Source of the DNA: Planctomycetota bacterium
Lineage (GTDB): Bacteria; Planctomycetota; PUPC01; JACPCR01
NCBI GenBank assembly: GCA_027625095.1
Contig: JAQBXN010000073.1
Span: forward strand, 1 to 41,200
Reading direction: 5' to 3'
Length of the DNA: 41,200 bases
Part shown: one piece after another, positions 16,595-26,136 of the stretch
Position numbering within the stretch: position 1 is the first letter of the stretch
Layout: every line of letters begins with the position of its first letter
Program-made: the position numbers and the translations under genes
Notes under the pieces: model-generated
What the model was told of the DNA's origin: nothing
What the model saw: the letters and a program-made list of their open reading frames with translations, nothing else
Database searches by the model: none

Positions 16595-17785
16595 TTAATT
16601 CAAAACTGAGGAAGCGGTGGTCATGGCGGACATCTCCTCCATCTGCGACTCTCTCGCCAGGCCTGGATATTGGGAGACGTCCCAATGAACGCGACGATAC
16701 TTTGAGTCTCTTTCAAAGGGCTCACGGCCGGCATCTTCGATCAGATGGACCAACTGCCTGTGCGTCAGGTATTGCTTCTTATCCAGGATTGGATCGCGGG
16801 TGATTTCGTACTCAACAATCGTGCCGTCGATATCGTCCGCACCATACCATTGGGCTACCTGCGCAATCTGCGGAGTGATCATTATCCAAAAAGATTTGAT
16901 GTGCTCGAAGTTGTCAAGCATCAGGCGACCGAGAGCGATCTCTCGAAGGTCCTGTTCACCGGTTGCGTGGCGGATGCTCTCCATCTCGGTTCGTTCGGGA
17001 TGAAAATGCAACGGGATGTAAGTAAAGAATCCGCCGGTTTCGTCCTGGGCCTCCCGGAGCTGAACCAAGTGGTCGACCTTTTCATCGAGGCGCTCGATGT
17101 GCCCGTAGAGCATGGTCGCATTGGATCGCAGGCCGATGCGGTGTGCGGTCATGGCGATATCGAGCCATTCCTTGCCGTTTTGTTTGAGCGGAAACAGTTC
17201 CTGTTGAATGCGATCACTGAAAATCTCTGCGCCGCCGCCCGGGATGGAGTCCAGGCCCGCCTCTTTCAATTCGGCCATCGTCTCTCCAAGGGGCTTACGG
17301 GCCTTTTTGGCAATCTGGACGAGTTCGACCATGGTGAACGCTTTCACATGCACCCCGGGCCGCGTCTCTTTCACCACTCGAATGATGTCCTTGTAATACT
17401 GGTAATCGAGCCGTGGGTTAATGCCGGCAACCATGTGAATTTCGCTGACCGGGAAATCCAGGAATTCGGCCACCTTCTGCTGCACGTCTTCCAAGCTCAA
17501 GGTGTACGCGTCTTCGTCACGGGGCAGCGCGTAGAACGAACAGAATTTACAAAACTTGTTACAGACGTTGGTGTAGTTAATGTGCTGATTGCGGACGTAA
17601 TAACAGAGGTTGCCGTTTTTTTGCTCCCGCACGATGTTCGCGAGGGCGCCTACCAGGTTGAGGTCCGGGCACTTGTAGAGGCGCATGCCGTCATCCCACG
17701 CAAGACGCTTCTTTTCCAGCACCTTGTCGTAGATGTCCATCAATCCAAATTTGGTCAGCCGTGCTTCTTGTATTCTATTCAGCAT
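16595..17785 (-). CDS. mqnE: Aminofutalosine synthase MqnE
   Basis: MqnE is a radical-SAM enzyme that adds SAM to 3-enolpyruvyl benzoate to make aminofutalosine, the first committed step after chorismate handling in this menaquinone pathway. The cluster motif NVCNKFCKFCSF has C75, C79 and C82 in CX3CX2C spacing. IHMVAGINPRLDYQYY, KAFTMVELVQIAKK and IPGGGAEIFSD match the family. I place the start at 17785 (MLNRIQEARLTKFG, 396 residues); an alternative ATG at 17740 (MDIYDKVL, 381 residues) also fits the family, and neither has a strong ribosome site. The open frame extends to 18181 but that extension is not protein-like. Its 3' neighbour is mqnC. Confidence 0.92.
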   Translation of the reverse strand: MLNRIQEARLTKFGLMDIYDKVLEKKRLAWDDGMRLYKCPDLNLVGALANIVREQKNGNLCYYVRNQHINYTNVCNKFCKFCSFYALPRDEDAYTLSLEDVQQKVAEFLDFPVSEIHMVAGINPRLDYQYYKDIIRVVKETRPGVHVKAFTMVELVQIAKKARKPLGETMAELKEAGLDSIPGGGAEIFSDRIQQELFPLKQNGKEWLDIAMTAHRIGLRSNATMLYGHIERLDEKVDHLVQLREAQDETGGFFTYIPLHFHPERTEMESIRHATGEQDLREIALGRLMLDNFEHIKSFWIMITPQIAQVAQWYGADDIDGTIVEYEITRDPILDKKQYLTHRQLVHLIEDAGREPFERDSKYRRVHWDVSQYPGLARESQMEEMSAMTTASSVLN

Positions 17786-17989
17786 GGAGTCCAAACCGCT
17801 TTTATTGGGAGAAATTAACGCCACCAGATTCGGCGCGCGGGGATTATTGCGGGTCTGCTGGAAATGGCAATCGTGGTGGGCAAATGGATAGTCAGACAGA
17901 TGACATGTGGGTTGCAGTATTGGGCTTCTCACTGTTAGTTGTGCGCTGAATCGGACCCTTCTTCGGAACTGAGAGAACGGACAGCAAGA

Positions 17990-18802
17990 ATGAGCAATGA
18001 CCTTTTCAATCTTGAAAACGAAACAGCCGTGGTGATTGGCGGCACAGGGATTCTGGGTGGAGCGATTGCAGAGGGATTGGCACGTTCCGGTGCAAAAGTA
18101 GCTGTTGTAGGACGTAGCGAGGAGCGCGGGAATGAACGCGTCCGGGCTATAGAGGAGGCCGGCGGAACTGCGATATTCCATTTCGGTGACGTGTCCAGTG
18201 TCGAATCACTGACCGCGGCACGCGACGCGATCAATGACCAATTGGGCAAGGTCAGCGTGTTGGTCAATTCTGCGGGGGGGAATCGAGCGGACGCTACACT
18301 GCCTCCGGGTAGCGATTTCTGCAAACTTCCTCTCGATGCGTGGCGGGGAGTGTTTGATCTCAATCTTGTGGGTGGTGCTCTGCTCCCTTGCCAGATTTTC
18401 GGGGAGACCATGCTCGAGGCCGGCCGCGGCAGCATCATCAATATCGCATCAATGTCGGGGATAATTCCGCTATCAAGGGTGGTGGCCTATTCGGCGGCCA
18501 AGGCGGCAGTTATTAATCTGACGTTGTTTCTTTCCCGGGAATGGGCCACGCGCGGGATTCGGGTGAACGCCATCAGTCCGGGTTTTTTCCCCGGCGAGCA
18601 GAATCGTGCCCTGTTGTTCAATGAAGACGGTACTTACACTGAGCGTGGCAACCAGATCCTCTCACATACGCCCATGGAGAGATTCGGCGAGCCGCAAGAA
18701 CTCGAAGGCGTCGTGGTATGGCTGGCTTCAGAGAAAGCTGCTTCTTTTGTTACTGGCCAGAATATAGTGGTAGACGGCGGATTTGGTTCGATAACGATCT
18801 GA
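17990..18802 (+). CDS. SDR-family oxidoreductase, D-mannonate oxidoreductase-like
   Basis: This 270-residue protein is a classical short-chain dehydrogenase. The nucleotide site is GGTGILGG (residues 17-24), the NNAG-equivalent is NSAGG (93-97), and the catalytic residues are Ser154 or Ser156 in NIASMSG, Tyr167 and Lys171 (YSAAKAA). ISPGFFPGEQNR and the long GTYTERGNQILSHTPMERFG insert recall the SDR fructuronate/mannonate oxidoreductases. I chose ATG 17990 over an upstream TTG at 17939. It is divergent from mqnE and ends in an intrinsic terminator. The substrate is probably a sugar acid, but that is not proved. Confidence 0.88.
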   Translation: MSNDLFNLENETAVVIGGTGILGGAIAEGLARSGAKVAVVGRSEERGNERVRAIEEAGGTAIFHFGDVSSVESLTAARDAINDQLGKVSVLVNSAGGNRADATLPPGSDFCKLPLDAWRGVFDLNLVGGALLPCQIFGETMLEAGRGSIINIASMSGIIPLSRVVAYSAAKAAVINLTLFLSREWATRGIRVNAISPGFFPGEQNRALLFNEDGTYTERGNQILSHTPMERFGEPQELEGVVVWLASEKAASFVTGQNIVVDGGFGSITI

Positions 18803-18809
18803 TCAAGAA

Positions 18810-18846
18810 AGGCCCGCCACTTCCGTGACGGGCCTCTCGTTTGAAT
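18810..18846. terminator. Intrinsic terminator between convergent genes
   Basis: AGGCCCGCCAC (18810-18820) and GTGACGGGCCT (18825-18835) form an 11-base stem with one mismatch and a TTCC loop. It starts 8 bases after the SDR stop codon and is followed by a T-rich tract. The convergent DUF1080 gene ends at 18895, so the hairpin may serve both directions. Confidence 0.75.
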
Positions 18847-18894
18847 TTCTTGCACTACGGTGAGCAAGCCGCCGCCATTGCAGCGGCTGTCGGC

Positions 18895-19626
18895 TCAACC
18901 CATTTTCGTAGCAGCTATTGGCAACGGCGTTTCTTCGGGACTGAGAATCCCGCCATCAGGCAATACCTTCAGCCAGATATCCTTCGTCTTCACTATCATG
19001 GGCGGGCCACCATGAAGCTGAATGCCGATCAGGCCTTTGAGCGACCTCTTCTCAGGATTGTGGTCGTAGATCTCGCAAGCGACAACATCATCGAGCTTTT
19101 GAATCAGATGGTTGCCGTTGGCGACCACCGAGAATTTGTGCCACTCGTTGTTTCGGACCTCCTTCACCTTACCGCGGTCAGCGATCAGGAATTTATCACC
19201 GTTCTCAGCAAGCAGAACATCCTGACCACGATAGGCGACGATGCCGCGGCCGCGCTCTTCATAAAGTTGGCAGTTGTATGGCGGGTTAGGATGGACGTCA
19301 CATTGATATCCGCCCATGCTGAATGGGCCTACTTCCGGCAGTTCACGACTACGATACTGAATACCGGAGTTGTTTCCGTCCTGCCAGAAAGTCATGTGCA
19401 ATTCAAAATTCTTGGGCTCGCCGCCACGCCAGATGAGAAACTTGTTATACGGGAGCTTCTCGCCTTCTCCGAACTGCCCGACAATGGCGCCGTCCTCCAC
19501 ACTCCACAGGCCTTCATCGCCATCCCAGCCGGAAAGATCTTCGCCGTTGAAGAGGGAAACAAATCCTGATTTCGCGGTCGCTTCGTCAAGAGTCGTCACA
19601 AATGGTCCACTTAATTCTGATGCCAT
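18895..19626 (-). CDS. DUF1080 (3-keto-disaccharide hydrolase domain) protein
   Basis: The 243-residue protein is one DUF1080 domain, a concanavalin-like jelly roll now linked to 3-keto-disaccharide hydrolysis. Characteristic segments are FVSLFNGEDLSGWDGDEGLW, EDGAIVGQF, FELHMTFWQDGNNSGIQYR, MGGYQCDVH, NEWHKFSVVANGNHLIQKLD and GLIGIQLHGGPPM. Most DUF1080 proteins carry a signal peptide; this one starts MASELSGPFVTTLDEATAK without an obvious one, so it may be cytoplasmic. No C-terminal anchor is visible. It is convergent with the SDR gene. Whether it has hydrolase activity is not established by sequence. Confidence 0.9.
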   Translation of the reverse strand: MASELSGPFVTTLDEATAKSGFVSLFNGEDLSGWDGDEGLWSVEDGAIVGQFGEGEKLPYNKFLIWRGGEPKNFELHMTFWQDGNNSGIQYRSRELPEVGPFSMGGYQCDVHPNPPYNCQLYEERGRGIVAYRGQDVLLAENGDKFLIADRGKVKEVRNNEWHKFSVVANGNHLIQKLDDVVACEIYDHNPEKRSLKGLIGIQLHGGPPMIVKTKDIWLKVLPDGGILSPEETPLPIAATKMG

Positions 19627-19757
19627 GGTGGTAATCCTTTCAAAAATATTGGGGTCATTGAAGAGGGTCGGATGCTATCCATTTCATGGCCGGGTTGGAA
19701 ACTGTTTTCCCTTGGATTGATGAAGGCTTTATGCATAGGGTCGAGCTGAAGAGGCAG

Positions 19758-21221
19758 TCACTTTTTCCACTTCTTGCCCATCTGCAACGTAGCACGATCC
19801 AGGCTGTGTCCCAGATCGATGGAATCCAGGTCGTCAAGCACTTGGGTTGCGGTCTGGTACCGGTGTTTGAGATCTTTGGCCATAAGGCGCGCCAGGATTG
19901 CAATGAGTTCATCCGGTACGCCGCGGTGATGGCTCGGATGATCCGCAGTTTTTTCCAGGTGCATAATGAGTGTGTCTTTGGGTGTCTGACCTTTGAAGGG
20001 CCGCCTGCCGCACAGCATGAAATAAAGGGTAATTCCGAGGGCATAGAGATCCGACTGAAAAGTCGGTGAGCCACCCTGTACCACTTCAGGGCTGAGGTAT
20101 TCCACCGTGCCGGCCACATGTGCTCGCTTATCCTGATCGACTGGTCCACTGAGCTGTACGATGCCGAAATCCACAAGTTTTACGGTGCCGTCTTCTGCCA
20201 CCAGAATGTTGCTCGGCTTGACATCGTTGTGAATGATCTGCTGCTTGTGGATGTAATCCAACCCAACAAGTGACTGCCTCAGAATTTCGGTACATTTGTC
20301 AATGGTCAGGCGGCGATTGTCCTTAATCTGCTTCTTCACATTTGTGCCTCTGACAAATTCCATGGCGATGTAATGGACGTTTCCGTGCTTGCCGAAGCGA
20401 TAAATCTTGACAATGTTTTTGTGGAACAGTCTGGCCAGTGCGCGCGCTTCATTTTCAAAGGATTGGATAAACGCGGCCGTAGTCTTGTTCGGATAGAGGA
20501 GCTTCACCGCGGCGACCTGGTTGCTGCCCGGTTCGAAGCCTTTGAAAACCTTGCCCATGCCGCCCGCTCCGAGCTCCTCGGTGATGCGATATTCGCCGAT
20601 AGAAAGAGTTGAACCTTTGTCCGTGGGTTTTGAGGTCAGGAGAATGGAGTCATAAATCCCGGAGGCGTCAAGGTGCCGAACAGCCAGCCGGCCGATATGC
20701 GCGCGGCAAGTTGGGCAGTTAAGGTCTTCTATGCTGACGAAATCGATGATCTGCACTTTCGTTCCACAGACGGGGCAGTAAACCAGGGGCTGTGGTGGTG
20801 GTTCGACGACCTGAGTTTTCGCGGCATCTGTTTCACTATCATCTGAATCGATTGTTTCTGTCGCCATCAAATCCTGGTCGATGTTGATGTCCGCTCCTTC
20901 CTGGGCGCCCAGAAATTTTCCATGCTCGGCAAACGTACATTTGACACGGCCAAGAGAGAAGGCCTCGCCATGTTCCGGCCGAAGAGTCTGGAGCATTCGC
21001 CTTTTGTGCTGGATACCACTCGTATTGCTGATGTTCTCCAGGAGCCAGCCATCGTTGTCACAAGTGATTCTCAGATGCCTTCGGCTGACGGATTTTTCAT
21101 TCACGCAAGGGTTGGCGTCTTCTCCCCGGCCAACGATGTAGACTTCGTCTGGATCCAGCTCCACGATCTGGGTGGTAGTACCAAATTCGAAGACGATACG
21201 GGCGGCGGGAAGAGCGCTCAT
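19758..21221 (-). CDS. FHA-domain serine/threonine protein kinase with zinc ribbon
   Basis: The 487-residue protein joins an FHA domain (residues about 10-100; GRG at 31-33, S45, R47-R48-H49) to a CX2C...CX2C zinc ribbon (C149, C152, C169 and C172) and a Hanks-type kinase from Tyr211. The kinase has GAGGMGKVFKG as glycine loop, the ATP lysine K240, catalytic-loop HNDVKPSN (H331, N332, D333) and DFG at 351-353. The catalytic loop reads HND where most kinases have HRD, a non-RD form. FHA domains bind phosphothreonine, so it may bind its own or partner phosphosites. The TPR gene upstream overlaps it by 4 bases. No membrane helix is visible. Confidence 0.93.
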   Translation of the reverse strand: MSALPAARIVFEFGTTTQIVELDPDEVYIVGRGEDANPCVNEKSVSRRHLRITCDNDGWLLENISNTSGIQHKRRMLQTLRPEHGEAFSLGRVKCTFAEHGKFLGAQEGADINIDQDLMATETIDSDDSETDAAKTQVVEPPPQPLVYCPVCGTKVQIIDFVSIEDLNCPTCRAHIGRLAVRHLDASGIYDSILLTSKPTDKGSTLSIGEYRITEELGAGGMGKVFKGFEPGSNQVAAVKLLYPNKTTAAFIQSFENEARALARLFHKNIVKIYRFGKHGNVHYIAMEFVRGTNVKKQIKDNRRLTIDKCTEILRQSLVGLDYIHKQQIIHNDVKPSNILVAEDGTVKLVDFGIVQLSGPVDQDKRAHVAGTVEYLSPEVVQGGSPTFQSDLYALGITLYFMLCGRRPFKGQTPKDTLIMHLEKTADHPSHHRGVPDELIAILARLMAKDLKHRYQTATQVLDDLDSIDLGHSLDRATLQMGKKWKK

Positions 21222-22435
21222 GGTGGAGAACCATTCTTGCCGGGGAGAAGACCGGCTTCCCCCAGCAGCTTGGCGCGGAGCATGCAGAACTCAGGGAATT
21301 CTCTTTCAGAGGCGGTGACCCCTTTGACCAGTTCGGTAGCGCTTGCCTTCTCGCCTCCAGCCATCAGGCAGAGCGCATAAAGGTGTTGAAACTGCACATT
21401 GAACACATTGCCGGAAGATAGCCGGTGCGCCATTTCTGTCACCTCTTCTGCTCTTCCGGAACGTATGGCCGCGTCTATGTATTTTGCGTCCAGTTCATCA
21501 CTAATTTTGCCGGCGCTCCTTGCCTGCTGGTATGTTGTTACGGCTGCGTTGTATTCCTTCTGCGCCGCGCAGACGTCACCGAGTTCTATAAGCAGTTCCT
21601 GGCTCTCGCCCAGCCCAACGAGGTGTTTAAGGACGATCTCGGCTTCGAGCCAGTCCCGATTTGCCTTGTAAGTATCTATCAGATTTCGGTGAGCTTCCCG
21701 ATGCTCTTTGTTGTGCCGAATGCAGAATTGAAAATGCCGCTTCGCGTTGTCTGCCTGATCTACCGAAAGGTAAATTTCAGCGAGTTGAAAATGGCCTTCC
21801 CAATCGTCGGGCTGGGCCTGAAGGGCTCGCGAGTACAATTCAATCGCACGCTCGTGCATGTTGCGGTAGAGCATGCACTCGGCGAATAACCGAAGCCCCT
21901 TCGCGTGATCGGGCTCTCGGTTCAAGAGGCGGGTGCAGAGCATGGCAGTTTCTTCGAGCAGCCTGGCCCTGTGAGTACACTTCGCCAGACGATAGAGAGC
22001 ATCGGGATCATCACTCCGTCGGTCGTAGATGCCTTTTCGCATGGCGACCGCCCTTGGCCAGATACCGCGCTCTTCATAAATCTCGGCCAGCAATTGCATG
22101 AACTCGATTGAATCCGGGCTTGCTGCGAGCGCTTTTTCCAGCAGTTCGCTGGCCTTCCCGGATTCATCCAGGCGGCGGCAGAGATTCCCATAAGCCAGGT
22201 AGTTGGCGTAGCTCGGATTACCATCCACCGCGATTTTAAAGAATCCCAAAGCTTTGCGATCATTCCCCAGTTTCTCGCAGACCTGCCCCATCAGACGTGC
22301 CCCTTCCGCGTGGCGGGGAAACTGCTGCATGAGCTTTTCGCAGTTCTTCATCGCGTCCATGTATTCGCCGGAATTCAACTGGGCAACGACCAGATGAATT
22401 TGTTTCTTGGGATCGACTTTTTTGAAAAAGGCCAT
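21218..22435 (-). CDS. Tetratricopeptide-repeat protein
   Basis: This 405-residue protein is a TPR solenoid: helical repeats with consensus positions run from about residue 9 to 400, seen in segments such as ARLMGQVCEKLGNDRKALGFF, LCRRLDESGKASELLEKALA and AIELYSRALQAQPDDWEGHF. TPR proteins form protein-protein docking platforms. No signal peptide is present. It overlaps the FHA kinase start by 4 bases (ATGA) and follows the HTH/zinc-ribbon gene by 19 bases, so the three form an operon, probably one signalling unit with the kinase. The binding partner is not known. Confidence 0.9.
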   Translation of the reverse strand: MAFFKKVDPKKQIHLVVAQLNSGEYMDAMKNCEKLMQQFPRHAEGARLMGQVCEKLGNDRKALGFFKIAVDGNPSYANYLAYGNLCRRLDESGKASELLEKALAASPDSIEFMQLLAEIYEERGIWPRAVAMRKGIYDRRSDDPDALYRLAKCTHRARLLEETAMLCTRLLNREPDHAKGLRLFAECMLYRNMHERAIELYSRALQAQPDDWEGHFQLAEIYLSVDQADNAKRHFQFCIRHNKEHREAHRNLIDTYKANRDWLEAEIVLKHLVGLGESQELLIELGDVCAAQKEYNAAVTTYQQARSAGKISDELDAKYIDAAIRSGRAEEVTEMAHRLSSGNVFNVQFQHLYALCLMAGGEKASATELVKGVTASEREFPEFCMLRAKLLGEAGLLPGKNGSPP

Positions 22436-22454
22436 GCGTCAGACTCGTCTCAAG

Positions 22455-23408
22455 TCACTCATCATGCCAGGTGTCTTCATCTGATGAGTCTGAAAGTGGG
22501 GCATGCCCGGTAAGCGTGGGAGCAGCCTCAGGCAACAGCCGGGTCATCAAATCCTGAAGTCTGGCAATATCGAAACGAAATTGCTGGTTTTCCTTCCTGA
22601 GAGCCTCAAGCTCTTTTGCCATTTTCTGGGTTTGCTTTTCCAAACTGCCCATCCTGTTAATCAAACCGCCATGGGCAACACCTTCCGGGGCCTTTTCGAG
22701 AGCATCAAACTTTGCTGAAATCTCCCGGACCTCTCCCTTGAGCTTTTTCAGTTTCGCCATGATCTGCACCATCGCCGGGTGCACGGGGGATGCGGTTTTC
22801 TCTCTTCGAGATTCACTGACAGGCGGCACCTTCAACTTCCTGAGGCATCTGGGGCACAGGACGGGCTTACCAATATATTCTTTGTTTGATTTCAGACGCT
22901 TGCCGCATTCACAATGGAAGCGGATGAGATCTGAATCGGACGGCGCTACAGTCGCGGGCGGGCTTTCAATCATCGGATTTCTGGTGCCCAGCGGCTCGAG
23001 GAATGTCTCTTCGTCATCATCGCCCGCGGGAGCTTTGAAAAGAAGCTCAGACAGAGACACTGTAAGTTCATCTTCCTCAGCATCTTTCAACGATGGGATT
23101 TTGAGATCCTTCAACGAAGGAACCCTAAGCTGTTGCTCGAGAATATCGCCTACCACGTCGGCGATTCCCAGATTCGGTGTGGATGGTGCTCTGCCCCCCT
23201 CAGGACGCCCAGACGGCGCAACTGGATCGCCATCCGCATTGGGACAGTCCCCTTTGAGAGCCTCTATTTCATCGCGCTTGAAGCTCATCGTATTGTGGAA
23301 TCGAAACGCCCTGATTTTCCCGCCACGTATCCATGCCTGCAGTTGATCGCCCGTAATTCCCATCTCGTCTATTGCTTCTTCAAATGTGATGAAGATCTTC
23401 TTGGCCAC
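22455..23408 (-). CDS. HTH, zinc-ribbon and coiled-coil protein
   Basis: The 317-residue protein starts with an excisionase-like HTH fold (residues about 1-52): ITFEEAIDEMGITGDQLQAW and FRFHNTMSFKRDEIEALKG. A low-complexity stretch with a near-duplicate VPSLKDLKIPSLKD follows (96-109). A four-Cys zinc ribbon is at C166, C168, C185 and C188, and a coiled coil covers about 215-295. I chose GTG 23408 because AAGGGG lies 5 bases upstream and the HTH begins right after it; the 23477 ATG adds an unlikely 23 residues. It heads the operon with the TPR protein and FHA kinase. The HTH may bind DNA or, as in other proteins, another protein. Confidence 0.8.
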   Translation of the reverse strand: MAKKIFITFEEAIDEMGITGDQLQAWIRGGKIRAFRFHNTMSFKRDEIEALKGDCPNADGDPVAPSGRPEGGRAPSTPNLGIADVVGDILEQQLRVPSLKDLKIPSLKDAEEDELTVSLSELLFKAPAGDDDEETFLEPLGTRNPMIESPPATVAPSDSDLIRFHCECGKRLKSNKEYIGKPVLCPRCLRKLKVPPVSESRREKTASPVHPAMVQIMAKLKKLKGEVREISAKFDALEKAPEGVAHGGLINRMGSLEKQTQKMAKELEALRKENQQFRFDIARLQDLMTRLLPEAAPTLTGHAPLSDSSDEDTWHDE

Positions 23409-23545
23409 GATATCCCCTTGAAAAGATGGCTTGCCGCACGCTCGGCTGATTATAGGTATGCGGATCCAGCGCTGCAATGGTGAGGGATGGTTATTGAACC
23501 GGCTTCAGTGACGGCCCAGGTGACTGACAAGGACAAATGCTTTCA

Positions 23546-23574
23546 TTGACATATCCAGACCGGATTCAGAGAAT
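23546..23574 (+). promoter_or_regulatory. Sigma70-like promoter candidate
   Basis: TTGACA at 23546-23551, then 17 bases, then GAGAAT at 23569-23574. The -35 is perfect and the -10 matches 4 of 6 positions. It precedes the zinc-finger membrane-protein gene at 23617 by about 40 bases, inside the divergent intergenic region. Confidence 0.35.
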
Positions 23575-23616
23575 CCGTGCAGGTTCTCCCAAAATGAGTC
23601 ACCGGAATTTTGCCTG

Positions 23617-26136
23617 ATGCCAGATGAAGAAAAGATCCTCGTCATATGTCCGTATGAAGATTGTGAAGCAAAATTCAATCTCGCCAAAACTCTTTCCGGC
23701 CGCAAGGTTAAATGCTTTCACTGCCACCGAAGATTTATCGTAGGCAAGGATGGAGTTCCCGGCCGCAAGCTCGACAAAGCGGATGCCAGTGCCGGACCGA
23801 CCGTATCGGCAGAGGCACTGGAGCCAATCAGTGGTGCAACAGAAAAGAAGGAAGAGCAGAAGGCGGAACCGGCCGCTCCTGACGGGGACGACCCATTCGG
23901 TGGTCTCTCGCTCGATGTGAGCGCGGACCCTCAACCCCCTCCAGGCATGGGATTGGATCTTGGCGGTTCTCCGGACGAAGAATTCAAAATAAACGTACCT
24001 CCTGGCGGCGTGAATCTGGGATTGGGCGAGCCGGACTCCGGTGGTGGAGATGACATGTTTGGCAGTCTTTCCATTGACGCGCCGAAATCCCCAGCACCTG
24101 CGGAGAGCAAGGGCGTAAAAGGTTCGCAGTCGGGGCAATCGAAGTCACCTGCTGCTGTGCCCCCGCGGGCAGCAAATCTGGATCTCGGCCTGGGTGAACC
24201 AAAGCAGGATGACGATTTCGGGGAAATGACCATCGATGCCCCTAAGAAGGAGCCCAAACCTGAGGCACCTCCAGAAGCAAAGGGGGGACCTGGAGTGAAG
24301 TGCCCAGCCTGTGGCGCTCCCTGCCAGCCAGGCCAGACCGGCTGCCTGGTATGCGGGGCATCTCTGGGAGGTAAAGTCGGAGAGGGAGGCAAGAAAATCG
24401 GCGGGTCGAAGGTATCAAAAAGACAACTCATTGCAGCTCTCGTTATCCTGTGTCCGCTCATCGGCATTCTCACCTTCCGTTACACTGCATCCTCCCAGCT
24501 GAACAGTCAGATTGCAGAAATAGGAAAAGAAGGAATTCCGACGAATTTTGCTGAACTCCAGCAGTCGTACTCTGTAGCCGATGGGACAGAGAATGCTGCA
24601 GGCCTTTATGCCCAGGCCTTTGAAATCTTTGAAAGCTCCACTGAGAGCCCATTCAGCGGCATTCCTCTTCCCATTCCCTCCCGTCCAATTCCGGACGAAA
24701 CAGACGATCAGGTAAGGAAGATCCTTGATGCGACTAAACAGGCTTTCATTCTTATCCATGATGCAGGCACAAAGGCCCATTGCAGTTATCCCGTGGATCT
24801 TTCCAAGGGGCTGCTCGCTGAAACCTCGCATCTTTCGAAAATCGAAAGTGCCATCCTCGCTTTGCAGTGGCAGGCCACATATCTTGCACATCGTCGCAAT
24901 GCCAGGGGGGCTACGCAGACGGTGATAGATTCATTGAGGCTGGCCGAATCGCTCAGCAATGAGCCCCTCACCAGGTCCCACCTTGTATATGCAAAAGGTG
25001 TCACCACTACTGTGGACACCCTTGCGCAGGTATTGAGCCGGGTAGAACACGACACGAACTCACTGGCAATGCTTCAGAGTGCATTCACAAAAGCAGAAAC
25101 AACACTACAGGAAAGCCTGGCCACCGCAGTCGGGGGGGAACTGGCCCTTGGAGCAGAGTTGTCGAAGATGAGCGACGAAGACCTGAAGGCACAACTTAAA
25201 GACTTTGGCGATCTGGGTTCCGTCTCGACCCTCTACAATCTTTCGGGAGCAAAACTTCACGACGTTAGAGCGCTCATCAGCAAACACAGGGAGACCATAC
25301 AAGCAGCGAAGAATAACTATGTGACCTCCTTCAAAGACCTTGATGTAAAGGCTGAGCCAGGCATCAACCCCTCCCAGCCTCTGACATCAAAACTGGCTAA
25401 TCATTCGCCGTTGTGGGCAGCAAATGGCCGCGCCCTCATGGCATTGAGGCTGGCCCAGGTCGCAGTGGGGTTAGAAGGTTATGCGGCAAAGAACGGCGAT
25501 CCGCCTGAGTTGATAGAAGAACTTGTACCTGAGTTCATTAACGCGGTGCCGCAGGATGTCTTTAACGGTGAGAGCGTCCGTTACAAGAAACAGGAGCAAG
25601 GCTTTTCGCTCTTCAGCGTCGGCAACAATCACACCTTTGACATGGGGCACGTGGAAGAGGACATCCCTCTAATCGTCTCGACGCAACAGAGAAAGAAAGG
25701 CAGTACCAGAACGCGCACCCAACTCACCGGCCCAGAAGCTGAGGCACGCAACATATATTCGCAGTTCAAGAGCTATCTCTTGAACAAGAAATCAGAAGAG
25801 GCAAAGAAGTTTCATGACCAGTTGATCGCCCAATACCCAGATTCCGAGTATGCCCAGAAGGCCAAGATCGAGCTGGATGAGCAGTTGGGCCCAACCGAAC
25901 TTCCCGCGGGAGACGTTGGGGGAGAAATTACGGGAGACAAAGAGACAAAGAAAGAGGAGCCAAAGGCTGACGCCAACGAAAAGAAGGCGCGCGCAATGCT
26001 TCAATTGTTCAAAAGCTACATGCTGAACAATAAGCCAGACCTGGCGAAGGTCGAACTCAAAAAGCTTGAGAGAGAATTTCCCGATAGCATCTACTATGAA
26101 GAAGCGAAAGATGCGTTCGAGAACGCGAAAAAGTAA
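23617..26136 (+). CDS. Zinc-finger membrane protein with C-terminal TPR-like repeats
   Basis: The 839-residue protein has an MJ0042-type zinc finger at its N-terminus (C11, C16, C33 and C36), an acidic Gly/Pro-rich linker with repeated FG[GS]LS[IL]D-like blocks to about residue 220, a second zinc ribbon (C229, C232, C243 and C246), and one membrane helix at about 270-288. The region after the helix should be outside the membrane. The last 130 residues hold two similar TPR-like units (from about 709 and 793) with FKSYLLNKKSEEAK and FKSYMLNNKPDLAK. It is divergent from the HTH-TPR-kinase operon, with which it shares a zinc-ribbon style. Function unknown; a membrane partner of the kinase is possible. 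Confidence 0.82.
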   Translation: MPDEEKILVICPYEDCEAKFNLAKTLSGRKVKCFHCHRRFIVGKDGVPGRKLDKADASAGPTVSAEALEPISGATEKKEEQKAEPAAPDGDDPFGGLSLDVSADPQPPPGMGLDLGGSPDEEFKINVPPGGVNLGLGEPDSGGGDDMFGSLSIDAPKSPAPAESKGVKGSQSGQSKSPAAVPPRAANLDLGLGEPKQDDDFGEMTIDAPKKEPKPEAPPEAKGGPGVKCPACGAPCQPGQTGCLVCGASLGGKVGEGGKKIGGSKVSKRQLIAALVILCPLIGILTFRYTASSQLNSQIAEIGKEGIPTNFAELQQSYSVADGTENAAGLYAQAFEIFESSTESPFSGIPLPIPSRPIPDETDDQVRKILDATKQAFILIHDAGTKAHCSYPVDLSKGLLAETSHLSKIESAILALQWQATYLAHRRNARGATQTVIDSLRLAESLSNEPLTRSHLVYAKGVTTTVDTLAQVLSRVEHDTNSLAMLQSAFTKAETTLQESLATAVGGELALGAELSKMSDEDLKAQLKDFGDLGSVSTLYNLSGAKLHDVRALISKHRETIQAAKNNYVTSFKDLDVKAEPGINPSQPLTSKLANHSPLWAANGRALMALRLAQVAVGLEGYAAKNGDPPELIEELVPEFINAVPQDVFNGESVRYKKQEQGFSLFSVGNNHTFDMGHVEEDIPLIVSTQQRKKGSTRTRTQLTGPEAEARNIYSQFKSYLLNKKSEEAKKFHDQLIAQYPDSEYAQKAKIELDEQLGPTELPAGDVGGEITGDKETKKEEPKADANEKKARAMLQLFKSYMLNNKPDLAKVELKKLEREFPDSIYYEEAKDAFENAKK

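Noticed and set aside
16745..17818. 357-codon plus-strand frame
   Set aside because: It is antisense to mqnE, whose radical-SAM motif and family sequence are clear.
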